In this document: positions 28,025 through 35,960 of the stretch, piece after piece
Numbering within the stretch: position 1 is the stretch's first letter
Layout: every line of letters starts with the position of its first letter
NCBI RefSeq assembly: GCF_027286305.1
Contig: NZ_CP114599.1
Location: forward strand, 930,001 to 994,000
Direction: 5' to 3'
Length of the DNA: 64,000 bases
Source of the DNA: Phenylobacterium sp. NIBR 498073
GTDB lineage: Bacteria; Pseudomonadota; Alphaproteobacteria; Caulobacterales; Caulobacteraceae
Notes under the pieces: generated by a model
What the model saw: the letters and a program-made list of their open reading frames with translations, nothing else
Database searches by the model: none
Told to the model about the DNA's origin: nothing
Position numbers and translations under genes: made by a program

Positions 28025-29808
28025 CCGACCACTACGAAGACGCCGAGGACCAGAAGCAGCGGACCCTGCCCAACCGCAAGGTCATCGGCTTCGTCATGCG
28101 CTACTGGCTGCGGCGCCCGGGCCTGCTGAGCGGCATGGTCCTCTTCTCGCTGCTCTCCATCGCCGCCGACATGGCCATCCCGCTGGCGGCGGGGCGGCTG
28201 GTCGACGCCGTCGCCGAGGGACCGCAGGCGGCGAACGTCGCCTGGGGCGCCTGGGCGGTGTTCGTCGCGCTGTACCTGGTGCTGTCGGTGGTGCGGAACA
28301 TCGCCAACAAGTTCTGGAACCCGTTGGCCGCGCTGAACATGCGTGACCTGACCGACGAGGGCTTCGCGCGGGTGCAGTCGTTCTCGGCCGACTGGCACGC
28401 CGACGCCTTCGCCGGCGCCACGGTGCGCCGGCTGTCACGGGCGATGTGGGGCTACGATCTGGTCTCCGACGCCATCGTCATGTGGATCGGCCCAGCCCTG
28501 CTGGTGCTCATCGGCCTCTCGGTGATGATGATCGTCCGCTGGCCGATGGTGGGGCTCTTCTCTCTCGCCATCGTCGCGCTCTACATCGCCTCCAACGTGA
28601 TCCTGACGGCCAAGTACGGCCGTCCGCTGAACCAGCGTTCGGTGGCCCTGGACTCCCGGATCGGCGGCGCGCTGGCCGACTCCGTCACCGGAAACGCCAC
28701 CGTCCGCAGCTTCGGCGCCGAGGCCCGCGAAAGCGCCCGCATCGGCGAGATCACCGAGACCTGGCGCGGCGCGGTGGTGCGCACCTGGAACCGCTTCACA
28801 GATCTCTGGCTGATCCAGAACATGTTGCTGGCGGTGCTGCAGGGTGGGCTGACGGGCCTGCTGCTGCTGCTCTGGTCCCAAGGCAAGGCGACCCCCGGCG
28901 ACGTCGCCTTCGGCATCACCGCCTTCCTGGTGATGAGCGGCTACCTGCGCAACATCGGCGAGAACGTCCGCATGCTGCAGAAGGGGCTCGACGACGTCGA
29001 GGACGTGGCCCGCTTCGCCGAGATGGCGCCCCAAGTGGCCGATGCGCCTGACGCCGCGCCCCTCGCCGGGCAACTGGGTGAGGTGGTCTTCGAGAACGCC
29101 ACGTTCCGCTACAAGTCGGTGAACGAGCCGCTGTTCCGGAATTTCTCCCTGACCATCCGTCCGGGGGAACGCGTCGCCCTGGTCGGCCCGACCGGGTCGG
29201 GCAAGTCGAGCTTCGTCAAGCTGGTCCAACGGCTCTACGATCTCGACGAGGGCAGGATCCTGATCGACGGTCAGGACATCGCCCGGGTGCAGCAGGGCTC
29301 GCTGCGCCGCGCCATCGCCGTGGTGCCGCAGGACCCGGCGCTGTTCCACCGGACCATCGCCGACAACATCGCCTATGCCCGCCCCGAGGCCACGGCCGAC
29401 GAGGTGGCGCTCGCCGCGCGCCGCGCCCGGGCGCATGAGTTCATCATGCGGCTGCCCCTGGGCTACCAGACCCTGGTGGGCGAGCGCGGGGTGAAGCTGT
29501 CGGGCGGCGAGCGCCAGCGCGTGGCGATCGCTCGGGCCTTCCTGGCCGACGCGCCGATCCTGGTCTTCGACGAGGCCACCTCGTCGCTCGACGTGGAGAC
29601 CGAGCGCGACGTGCAGGCGGCGATGGAGGAGCTGATGGTCGGGCGCACAACCATCGTCATCGCCCACCGCCTCTCGACCGTGCGCAACGCCGACCGGATC
29701 CTGGTCTTCGACCAGGGCCATATCGTCGAGGAGGGGCGCCACGCCGACCTGGTGAAGCAGGGCGGCGCCTATGCCCGCCTGCATGCGGTGAGCGAAGGCG
29801 CCGTCTGA
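28021..29808 (+). CDS. ABC exporter half-transporter, second of a pair
   Basis: A 595-residue membrane-ATPase fusion that aligns end to end with the upstream half-transporter (shared blocks such as FSADWHADAFAGATVRRLSRAMWGYD and GQDIARVQQGSLRRAIAVV). Walker A GPTGSGKSS, signature LSGGERQR, Walker B ILVFDEATSSLD and IAHRLSTV are intact, so both subunits look catalytically competent, unlike many heterodimers with one degenerate site. The GTG overlaps the upstream stop (GTGA). It is followed by two hairpins. The exporter's cargo is not evident; a product of the flanking methyltransferases is a possibility only. Confidence 0.88.
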   Translation: MTDHYEDAEDQKQRTLPNRKVIGFVMRYWLRRPGLLSGMVLFSLLSIAADMAIPLAAGRLVDAVAEGPQAANVAWGAWAVFVALYLVLSVVRNIANKFWNPLAALNMRDLTDEGFARVQSFSADWHADAFAGATVRRLSRAMWGYDLVSDAIVMWIGPALLVLIGLSVMMIVRWPMVGLFSLAIVALYIASNVILTAKYGRPLNQRSVALDSRIGGALADSVTGNATVRSFGAEARESARIGEITETWRGAVVRTWNRFTDLWLIQNMLLAVLQGGLTGLLLLLWSQGKATPGDVAFGITAFLVMSGYLRNIGENVRMLQKGLDDVEDVARFAEMAPQVADAPDAAPLAGQLGEVVFENATFRYKSVNEPLFRNFSLTIRPGERVALVGPTGSGKSSFVKLVQRLYDLDEGRILIDGQDIARVQQGSLRRAIAVVPQDPALFHRTIADNIAYARPEATADEVALAARRARAHEFIMRLPLGYQTLVGERGVKLSGGERQRVAIARAFLADAPILVFDEATSSLDVETERDVQAAMEELMVGRTTIVIAHRLSTVRNADRILVFDQGHIVEEGRHADLVKQGGAYARLHAVSEGAV

Positions 29809-29815
29809 CGGCTGA

Positions 29816-29835
29816 CACGGGCATGGCCGCCCGTG
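29816..29835 (+). terminator. Hairpin after the exporter genes
   Basis: CACGGGC-ATGGCC-GCCCGTG, seven perfect pairs, 7 bases after the stop of the second exporter gene. Followed by CTAAATGA rather than a U-tract, so termination efficiency is uncertain. Confidence 0.45.
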
Positions 29836-29843
29836 CTAAATGA

Positions 29844-29870
29844 CCCCCAGGACCCGAGCGGTCCTGGGGG
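29844..29870 (+). promoter_or_regulatory. 11-bp hairpin that buries the ribosome binding site
   Basis: CCCCCAGGACC and GGTCCTGGGGG pair perfectly around a five-base loop. The right arm contains the only Shine-Dalgarno candidate (GGGGGAG), which is six bases before the ATG at 29877. Folding would block translation unless the helix opens. A thermosensor, protein-controlled switch or terminator is possible. Confidence 0.6.
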
Positions 29871-29876
29871 AGACGC

Positions 29877-30680
29877 ATGACCTACGTCGAGCAGGTGGTT
29901 CAGTGGTTGCGTGACCGTCTGGCGCGCGAGCCGTCGCTAGCCAATCCGCGTGAACTGAATGTCGCCCTGCGGGTGCTGGCGATCTGGCGCTCGCGCGCGA
30001 TCGCCGACGCCTATGTCCGTCACTATGGCGCGAGGATCATGCAGGGGCCCTTCGCCGGCATGGAATACGTCACCTCGGCGACTGAGGGGGCCCTGACCCC
30101 GCGGCTGATCGGGACCTACGAATCGGAACTGCACCCCTATCTCGCGACCTTTGCGGCCAAGCCGCTGGACTGCGTGATCGATGTCGGCTGCGCTGAGGGC
30201 TACTACGCGGTCGGCCTGGCGCGGTTGATGCCGGGCGTCACGGTCCACGCCTTCGACATCCAGGACAAGGCGCGTCTGGCCTGCGCTGAACTCGCCGCCA
30301 AGAACGGCGTGACGGACCGGGTCGTCATCGGCGAACGCTTCGAGCCCGACGGTTTCGAGGCGTTCAAGGATCGCCGCTGCCTGGTGCTGGTCGACATCGA
30401 GGGGGCCGAGGATGACCTGCTGCGTCCTGACCTGTCGCCGGCCCTGGCCGGCATGGATCTGATCGTCGAGACTCACGACGTCTATCGGCGGGGCGTGTTG
30501 GATCGCCTGGTCGAGCGGTTCGGCCCGACGCACGACATCGTCCGCCTCGATCCGCACCCCAAGACCCTGCCGCTGCCCGACTTTCTCAAGGGCGCAAGCC
30601 ACCTGGACCAACTGCTGGCGGTCTGGGAGTTCCGCCTCCAGGCGACCCCCTGGTTGGTGATGACGCCGAAGGCTAGCTGA
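29877..30680 (+). CDS. FkbM-like or class I methyltransferase
   Basis: A 267-residue methyltransferase. CVIDVGCAEGYYAVGLARLMPG (about 98-119) is the SAM motif, VHAFDIQDKARLACAELAAKNGV follows with the acidic residue, and LVLVDIEGAEDDLLRPDL resembles the VDIEGAE/VDVEGAE hallmark of FkbM-type O-methyltransferases. The N-terminal 80 residues are helical and divergent. The substrate may be a sugar or lipid. Its ribosome binding site lies in a perfect hairpin. It ends convergently with YcaQ, overlapping by eight bases. Confidence 0.8.
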   Translation: MTYVEQVVQWLRDRLAREPSLANPRELNVALRVLAIWRSRAIADAYVRHYGARIMQGPFAGMEYVTSATEGALTPRLIGTYESELHPYLATFAAKPLDCVIDVGCAEGYYAVGLARLMPGVTVHAFDIQDKARLACAELAAKNGVTDRVVIGERFEPDGFEAFKDRRCLVLVDIEGAEDDLLRPDLSPALAGMDLIVETHDVYRRGVLDRLVERFGPTHDIVRLDPHPKTLPLPDFLKGASHLDQLLAVWEFRLQATPWLVMTPKAS

Positions 30681-31875
30681 GCGCGCCCGCCAGCCGCGCC
30701 GCAAGGTCGCCCTTCGGCGCGACCTCGACCCGGTCGAGGCCCAGCCAACCGGCCATGAGCTTCAGCTCGGCGGCCAGCAAGGCCGGCGTCTCGCCGTTCG
30801 CGGCGGGCTCGGCATGGGCGGCCTGGACCATCAACAGCCCCTTTTTGCGCTCGGCCTTCAGGTCGACCCGGGCAGTGATCGCCTCGCCCTGCAGGAACGG
30901 CAACACGTAGTAGCCGTGCACCCGCTTGTGGGCCGGGGTGTAGATCTCCAGCCGCACCCGGGTCCCGAACAGCCGCTCAGTCCGCTCGCGGAACCAGATC
31001 AGGTTGTCGAACGGCGAGAGCAGGGCGTTGGCGGTGACCTTGCGCGGGCGTCTCGCATCGCGGTGGAGATAGGCCCCGTTCTCCCAGCCCTTGACCTTCA
31101 CCGGTGTCAGGTCGCCGGCCTCGACCAGTTCGGCCAAACGCGCCCTGGTCTCGGCCACGCCCATGCGGAAGTAGTCGCGCAGGTCCCGTTCCGTGGCCAC
31201 GCCCTGGGCCCGCGCGGCGATCCGCAGCAATTCGCGCTGCGCTTCCTCGCGGGGCGGCGGCTCTTCGAGGGCGGCCTTGGGCAGCACTCTCTCGGGCAGG
31301 CCGTAGACCCGTTCGAAGGTCCCGCGCCGGGTGGCGGTGGTCAGGTCGCCGACCCAGAACAAGGATTCCAGCGCCCGCTTGCCCTCGCTCCAGCCCCACC
31401 AGCTGCCGGCGCCCTTGGCGCCCAGGCTGAGCTCGGAGGCCGGAATCGGCCCGCGGGCGGCGATCTCGTCCAGGCACTTGTCGATGAAGTCGCCGTGGCT
31501 GCGCAGGAACCGGGCGATGCCCTTCCAGGTGCCGACCCCGGCGCGGGCGTCGTCCATCCGCCAGCGCAGCAGCCGGTGGGTCGCGGCGGGCAGCAGCGAG
31601 GCCTCGTGCGCCCAGTACTCGACCAGGGCCGGGCGCTTGCCCCAGGCGATCTCCTCCAGCAGCGGCCGCGGATAGGCGCCGAGCCGCGAGAACATCGGCA
31701 GATAGTGGGTGCGCGACACCACGTTGACCGAGTCGATCTGCACGACCCCCAGCCGCTCGATAGTCTTCAGCAGGTGGCGCTTGCCGGGGGCGGCCGGCCG
31801 CCGCTCGGCGAAGCCCTGCGCGGCCAGCGCGATGCGCCGAGCCTCGCGGGCCGAGATCTCCTCCACTCCTGGCAC
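30673..31875 (-). CDS. ycaQ: YcaQ-family crosslink repair DNA glycosylase
   Basis: A 400-residue winged-helix DNA glycosylase-like protein. VVQIDSVNVVSRTHYLPMFSRLG near residue 50 is the QxD active-site segment of YcaQ/AlkX, which unhooks interstrand crosslinks; the QID form is the YcaQ type rather than AlkZ (QxQ). Downstream NALLSPFDNLIWFRERTERLF and the VHGYYVLPFLQGEAITARVDLKAER segment are typical. The start is GTG, six bases after the ppk2 stop, so it is probably co-transcribed. In E. coli the activity is established; here it is inferred by motif. Confidence 0.84.
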   Translation of the reverse strand: MPGVEEISAREARRIALAAQGFAERRPAAPGKRHLLKTIERLGVVQIDSVNVVSRTHYLPMFSRLGAYPRPLLEEIAWGKRPALVEYWAHEASLLPAATHRLLRWRMDDARAGVGTWKGIARFLRSHGDFIDKCLDEIAARGPIPASELSLGAKGAGSWWGWSEGKRALESLFWVGDLTTATRRGTFERVYGLPERVLPKAALEEPPPREEAQRELLRIAARAQGVATERDLRDYFRMGVAETRARLAELVEAGDLTPVKVKGWENGAYLHRDARRPRKVTANALLSPFDNLIWFRERTERLFGTRVRLEIYTPAHKRVHGYYVLPFLQGEAITARVDLKAERKKGLLMVQAAHAEPAANGETPALLAAELKLMAGWLGLDRVEVAPKGDLAARLAGALS

Positions 31876-31881
31876 GCGTGG

Positions 31882-32655
31882 TTACTTGTTCAGGCGGCCT
31901 TCGGCGATGGCGCCGATCTCGAACGGGAACAGCACCTGGCTGTCGGGAGCGTCAACGCCGTCGGCGATCTCCTGCGGTGCGATGGTCTTGATCAGGTGGC
32001 GCATGACGTTAATGCGCGCGACTTTTTTCTCGTCGGTGACCACGCAGGTCCAGGGCGACAAGGTCTGATGGGTGCGGGTCAGCATCTCGTCGCGCGCGGC
32101 GCTGTAGTCGGCCCATTTTTCCTGGGCTACATCGTCCAGAGGGCTGGTCTTCAACGCCTTGAGCGGATTTTCACGCCGCTCCTTCAGCCGCTCTCCCTGC
32201 TCTTTCCGGCTGATATCGAGCCAGATCTTCACCAGCTTCAGACCGCTCTCGATCTGCATTTCCTCGAAGTGCGGGACGTCGCGCAGAAAGATCTCCTGGT
32301 CCTTTTGACTCGAGAACCCCATCACCCGCTCGACCCCGGCGCGGTTGTACCAGGAGCGGTTGAAGATCACGACCTGGCCGGCCGACGGCAGGTGCGGGAC
32401 ATAGCGCTGGAAGTACCACTGGCTGGATTCCAGCTCGGTGGGCTTGGGCAGGGCCACCACCCGCGTGGCGCGGATCGACATGTGCTCGGTGATCCGGCTG
32501 ATCGCGCCGTCCTTGCCGGCCGCGTCGCGGCCTTCGAAGATCACCAGCACCTTGTCGCCCGCTTTCATCGCGTGCTGCTGGTAGCGCACCAGGGCCAGCT
32601 GCAGCTCCGCGAGCTCGGCCTCGTACGCGTCGTCGCCGTTGTCTGACTTCGCCAT
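31882..32655 (-). CDS. ppk2: Polyphosphate kinase 2 (PPK2) family
   Basis: A 257-residue PPK2 that transfers phosphate between polyphosphate and nucleotides. Walker A is FEGRDAAGKDG (about residues 41-51), the lid/active site is VIFNRSWYNRAGVERVMGF, and QGERLKERRENPLKALKTSPLD follows, typical of one-domain PPK2. Whether it favours ADP, GDP or AMP cannot be told. The frame is open far upstream but only this ATG gives a family-length protein. It is divergent from rsmE and followed closely by ycaQ. Confidence 0.9.
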   Translation of the reverse strand: MAKSDNGDDAYEAELAELQLALVRYQQHAMKAGDKVLVIFEGRDAAGKDGAISRITEHMSIRATRVVALPKPTELESSQWYFQRYVPHLPSAGQVVIFNRSWYNRAGVERVMGFSSQKDQEIFLRDVPHFEEMQIESGLKLVKIWLDISRKEQGERLKERRENPLKALKTSPLDDVAQEKWADYSAARDEMLTRTHQTLSPWTCVVTDEKKVARINVMRHLIKTIAPQEIADGVDAPDSQVLFPFEIGAIAEGRLNK

Positions 32656-32703
32656 GGATCGAAGCCTAGTCCTGAACCGCCGCCCAGGGCTAGAACCTCG
32701 TGC

Positions 32704-33438
32704 ATGATCCGTCTTCACGTCGCCGCCGACCTTTCCCAGGACGTCGCCCTCGGGCTCGACCATGGCCAGAGTCACTATCTGACCTCGGTTATGCGCCGGG
32801 CGGTCGGCGACGAGGTGCTGGTCTTCAACGGCCGGGACGGGGAGTGGCGCGCGGCGATCGAGGTGTCCGGCAAGCGCGGAGTCATCCTTCGGCCCAAGGC
32901 GTTGGAACGGCGCCAAGCGTTCGGTCCGGACCTCGACCTGGTGATCGCCCTGGTCAAACGCTCGCGGGTCGAGACCATCGTCGAGAAGGCGGCCGAACTC
33001 GGCGCACGCCGCGTGCGGTTGGTGATCACCGAGCGGACCAACGCAGAGCGCACCCGCGTCGACCGCCTGGCGGCCATCGCCGCCGAAGCCGCGGAACAAA
33101 CCGGCCGCCTCGACGTGCCGGAGATTTTCGAGCCGGTGAAGCTGGCCAAGCTGATCGAGGGCTGGGAGGCCCCGCGCCGGCTGTTGTTCTGCGACGAAGC
33201 GGGGGATGCGCGGCCGGTGTTGCAGGCCCTGGAAGGTGCGGCGCCAGCGCCCTGGTCCATCCTGATCGGCCCTGAGGGCGGCTTCTCGGCCAGCGAACGC
33301 GAGGCCTTGCGGAACCTTCCCTACGCCACGCCCGCTACCCTGGGGCCGCGGATTCTGCGGGCCGATACCGCCGCCATCAGCGCCCTTACCCTCTGGCAGG
33401 CCGCTCAGGGCGACTGGCGGAGCCATGAGGTTTCCTGA
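32704..33438 (+). CDS. rsmE: 16S rRNA (uracil-1498-N3)-methyltransferase
   Basis: A 244-residue SPOUT methyltransferase. The N-terminal PUA-like part includes GQSHYLTSVMRRAVGDEVLVFNGRDGEW; the C-terminal knot motif is ILIGPEGGFSASEREAL and LGPRILRADTAA. It methylates N3 of U1498 in the small subunit rRNA at the decoding site. The nearest neighbour downstream is gshA after a small hairpin. Identity is firm from the LGPRILRADTA motif. Confidence 0.95.
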   Translation: MIRLHVAADLSQDVALGLDHGQSHYLTSVMRRAVGDEVLVFNGRDGEWRAAIEVSGKRGVILRPKALERRQAFGPDLDLVIALVKRSRVETIVEKAAELGARRVRLVITERTNAERTRVDRLAAIAAEAAEQTGRLDVPEIFEPVKLAKLIEGWEAPRRLLFCDEAGDARPVLQALEGAAPAPWSILIGPEGGFSASEREALRNLPYATPATLGPRILRADTAAISALTLWQAAQGDWRSHEVS

Positions 33439-33458
33439 GGCGCCTTGAGGTTTCCTGA
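33426..33458 (+). repeat. Two copies of a 13-base direct repeat at the rsmE stop
   Basis: TGAGGTTTCCTGA occurs at 33426-33438 and 33446-33458, a perfect 13-base match with a 20-base period. The first copy contains the rsmE stop; the second lies just after it. It looks like a recent tandem duplication around the gene end. Confidence 0.7.
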
Positions 33459-33477
33459 ATTGCGCCCACCTGTCTGA

Positions 33478-33502
33478 GCGGCGTAAAGATCGCGCCGCTT
33501 TT
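33478..33502 (+). terminator. rsmE terminator candidate
   Basis: GCGGCG and CGCCGC (6 bp, nine-base loop) followed by TTTT. A weak but proper rho-independent signal between rsmE and gshA. Confidence 0.5.
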
Positions 33503-33528
33503 GGCTGGATTGGGCTGGGGAGAACGAG

Positions 33529-34887
33529 ATGGCCGACGTCGTGACCGACGAGCGACCCCTCACGCTGGAGGACCTGGTCCGCTGGTTCGAGGCCGGGGAA
33601 AAGCCCGCCAGTGCTTGGCGCGTGGGCGCTGAGCACGAGAAGTTCGTGTTCCGCCTCGGGACCGCCGAGCCGATTCCGTATGACGGCCCGGCCGGCATCC
33701 AGGCCCTGCTCAACGGCCTGACGCGATTCGGCTGGAAGGGCGTCTACGAGGGCGACAACATCATCGCCCTGGAACGCGGCATGGCCAATGTCAGCCTCGA
33801 GCCCGGCGGCCAGTTCGAACTCTCCGGCGCGCCGCTGGAGACCATGCACGAGATCTGCGAGGAGACCGGCCAGCACCTCACTGAGGTGAAGACCGTCGCC
33901 GACGAACTCGGTCTTGGCTTCCTCGGCCTCGGCTTCACGCCGCTCTGGCGGCGGGACGAGATCCCGGTGATGCCCAAGGGCCGCTACAAGATCATGCGCG
34001 AGTACATGCCCAAGGTCGGCAAGCTCGGCCTCGACATGATGTTCCGCACCTGTACGGTCCAGGCCAATCTCGACTTCGGCTCGGAAGCCGACATGGTGGC
34101 AAAGTTCCGCACCAGCCTGGCCCTGCAGCCGATCGCCACTGCACTGTTCGCCAATTCGCCGTTCATCGAAGGCAAGCCCTCGGGCTTCCTGTCGGCCCGC
34201 GCCAATGTCTGGACCGACACCGATCCCGACCGCACCGGCATGCTGGACTTCGTGTTCGCCGACGGTTTCGGCTACGAGACCTACGCCAACTACGCCCTCG
34301 ACGTGCCGATGTACTTCGCCAAGCGCGACGGCAAGTACGTCGACCTCGCCGGCAAGTCGTTCCGCAAGTTCATGGCCGGCGAACTGGCCGAACTGCCCGG
34401 CGACCGCCCCAGCCTCAAGGACTGGGCCGACCACACCACCACCGCCTTCCCCGAAGTGCGCCTCAAGCAGTACCTGGAGATGCGCGGCGCAGATTCCGGG
34501 CCCTGGAGCCGCCTCTGCGCCCTGCCGGCGCTGTGGGCTGGGATTTTCTACGACCAAGCCGCGCTCGCCGCCGCCTGGGACCTCTGCAAGGACTGGCAGG
34601 TCGAGGACCACGAGCGCCTGCGCGCCGACGTCGCCCGCCTGGGCCTCAAGGCGCAGGTCAACGGCCGCAGCGTCCAGGATGTGGCCAAAGACATGGTCGC
34701 CATCGCCAAGCAGGGTCTGAAGAACCGCAACCGGCTCAGCGCCGGCATGGTCGACGAGAGCGGCTACCTGGCCGAGCTCGAGGACATCGCCGACAGCGGG
34801 ATCACCCCGGCCGAACGCCTTCTCGAACTCTACCACGGCCCCTGGAAGGGCGACGTGCGCCGGGTGTTCGAAGACTTCGCCTACTGA
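33529..34887 (+). CDS. gshA: Glutamate-cysteine ligase, plant/alpha type
   Basis: A 452-residue ligase that joins glutamate and cysteine in the first step of glutathione synthesis. FVFRLGTAEPIPYDGPAGIQALLNGL, GGQFELSGAPLETMHEICEET and the region around YMPKVGKLGLDMMFRTCTVQANLDFGSEADMV match the class found in plants and alphaproteobacteria rather than the E. coli-type GshA. GGGGAGA lies upstream of the ATG. The next gene starts two bases after its stop, encoding a GFA-type protein, which in turn suggests glutathione-linked chemistry. gshB is not in this window. Confidence 0.93.
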   Translation: MADVVTDERPLTLEDLVRWFEAGEKPASAWRVGAEHEKFVFRLGTAEPIPYDGPAGIQALLNGLTRFGWKGVYEGDNIIALERGMANVSLEPGGQFELSGAPLETMHEICEETGQHLTEVKTVADELGLGFLGLGFTPLWRRDEIPVMPKGRYKIMREYMPKVGKLGLDMMFRTCTVQANLDFGSEADMVAKFRTSLALQPIATALFANSPFIEGKPSGFLSARANVWTDTDPDRTGMLDFVFADGFGYETYANYALDVPMYFAKRDGKYVDLAGKSFRKFMAGELAELPGDRPSLKDWADHTTTAFPEVRLKQYLEMRGADSGPWSRLCALPALWAGIFYDQAALAAAWDLCKDWQVEDHERLRADVARLGLKAQVNGRSVQDVAKDMVAIAKQGLKNRNRLSAGMVDESGYLAELEDIADSGITPAERLLELYHGPWKGDVRRVFEDFAY

Positions 34888-34889
34888 CC

Positions 34890-35276
34890 ATGCTGGCCGG
34901 CTCGTGCCACTGCGGAGCCGTGCGCTTCCAGGTCGAGGCGGAGATCACCGAACTCACCACATGCGACTGCTCGCTGTGTGTGAAGAAGAACGCTGTGATG
35001 GCCAAGGTGCACGAGAGCGCCCTGATCGTCACCGCGGGCGAGGACGCGCTCTCGCTCTATCGCTGGAACACCGGGATCGCGCGGCACTACTTCTGCAACC
35101 GATGCGGAATCTACACCTTCCATCGCAAGCGGGCCGCGCCCGACCACTTCGGAGTCAACGTCTTCTGCCTGGACGGCTTCGATTGGGCCGCCGTCCCGGT
35201 GCGCGCCACAGAGGGCGTCGGCATGACGCTGGAGGATCCAGACGCGCGCCCGGAATGGCCCGGGCCGCGCGCCTGA
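34890..35276 (+). CDS. GFA family protein
   Basis: A 128-residue zinc protein of the glutathione-dependent formaldehyde-activating (GFA) family. The cysteine pairs are GSCHCGAVRF (Cys6, Cys8), TTCDCSLC (Cys25, Cys27, Cys30) and CNRCGIYTF. Two zinc sites are expected. The founding member condenses formaldehyde with glutathione, but most homologues have unknown substrates. It starts two bases after gshA, so it is co-expressed with glutathione synthesis. Its neighbour DUF427 is convergent. Confidence 0.88.
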   Translation: MLAGSCHCGAVRFQVEAEITELTTCDCSLCVKKNAVMAKVHESALIVTAGEDALSLYRWNTGIARHYFCNRCGIYTFHRKRAAPDHFGVNVFCLDGFDWAAVPVRATEGVGMTLEDPDARPEWPGPRA

Positions 35277-35282
35277 CGGCGC

Positions 35283-35771
35283 CTAGCTTTCGGGGGGCGG
35301 CGAGGTGACGTTCGGCGGCCAATGGTCGCGCTGGCTGGCGCCGGCGCCGCTGTCGGTGTGTTGCACGATTTGGTCGACCGCCGCATGCGGGTGCTTTGGA
35401 TCGACGAGCATGTCCTCGACCGCGTAGACCTCGACCTTGTCCGGATAGAAGGCCAGCCGGCCGCGGATCGCGTCCATCGCCGGGTAGGGCTCCTCGTAGG
35501 TCCAGACCGCGTTCTCGGCGAACCGGCCGTCCATCAGGATCGTGTAGTAGGCCGCGTCGCCCTTGTACGGACAATGGGTTTGGCGCTCGCTGCGCGAGAA
35601 GTACTCCATCGACACGTCGGCCCGCGGGAAGTACGCGACCGGCGCATAGCTCGCCTCGGTGAGGATCAGGACATCGCCGCTGTCGGCGATCACGTGCTCG
35701 CCGTACATGGCGCGCCAGCGGGTCTTGGCCGGGGTGATGTCGATCGGATGGTCGGGGCCGGGGGTCAGCAT
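35283..35771 (-). CDS. DUF427 domain protein
   Basis: A 162-residue cytoplasmic protein whose core (TRWRAMYGEHVIADSGDVLILTEASYAPVAYFPRADV, then KGDAAYYTILMDGR) matches DUF427. The ATG has GGAGGA eight bases upstream; earlier in-frame starts are not better. DUF427 proteins are small beta-sheet proteins sometimes near nucleotide or redox genes but have no assigned reaction. It is divergent from the POT transporter. Confidence 0.85.
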   Translation of the reverse strand: MLTPGPDHPIDITPAKTRWRAMYGEHVIADSGDVLILTEASYAPVAYFPRADVSMEYFSRSERQTHCPYKGDAAYYTILMDGRFAENAVWTYEEPYPAMDAIRGRLAFYPDKVEVYAVEDMLVDPKHPHAAVDQIVQHTDSGAGASQRDHWPPNVTSPPPES

Positions 35772-35960
35772 GGGGACGCTCCTCCTTCGTGCAGATGCAA
35801 CGCTCAAGGTGGGGGACAGGCTCCCTCATTGCCAAGCTTCAGGCGCCCGATTGCTTGTGCTCGGCCCGGCCGCGTGATCTTCTCCCGCCAAATTAGCCCG
35901 ACGGGGGCGAAAACGACCCTCTGAAGAGCCGGCAGTCCAAGGAATCGGAATACCGCCCTC

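Noticed and set aside
31882..34836. A 984-codon minus-strand frame joining ppk2 to a region opposite rsmE and gshA
   Set aside because: Only the last 257 codons form a PPK2 domain. The upstream part is antisense to two clear plus-strand genes, so I cut the gene at the family-consistent ATG at 32655.
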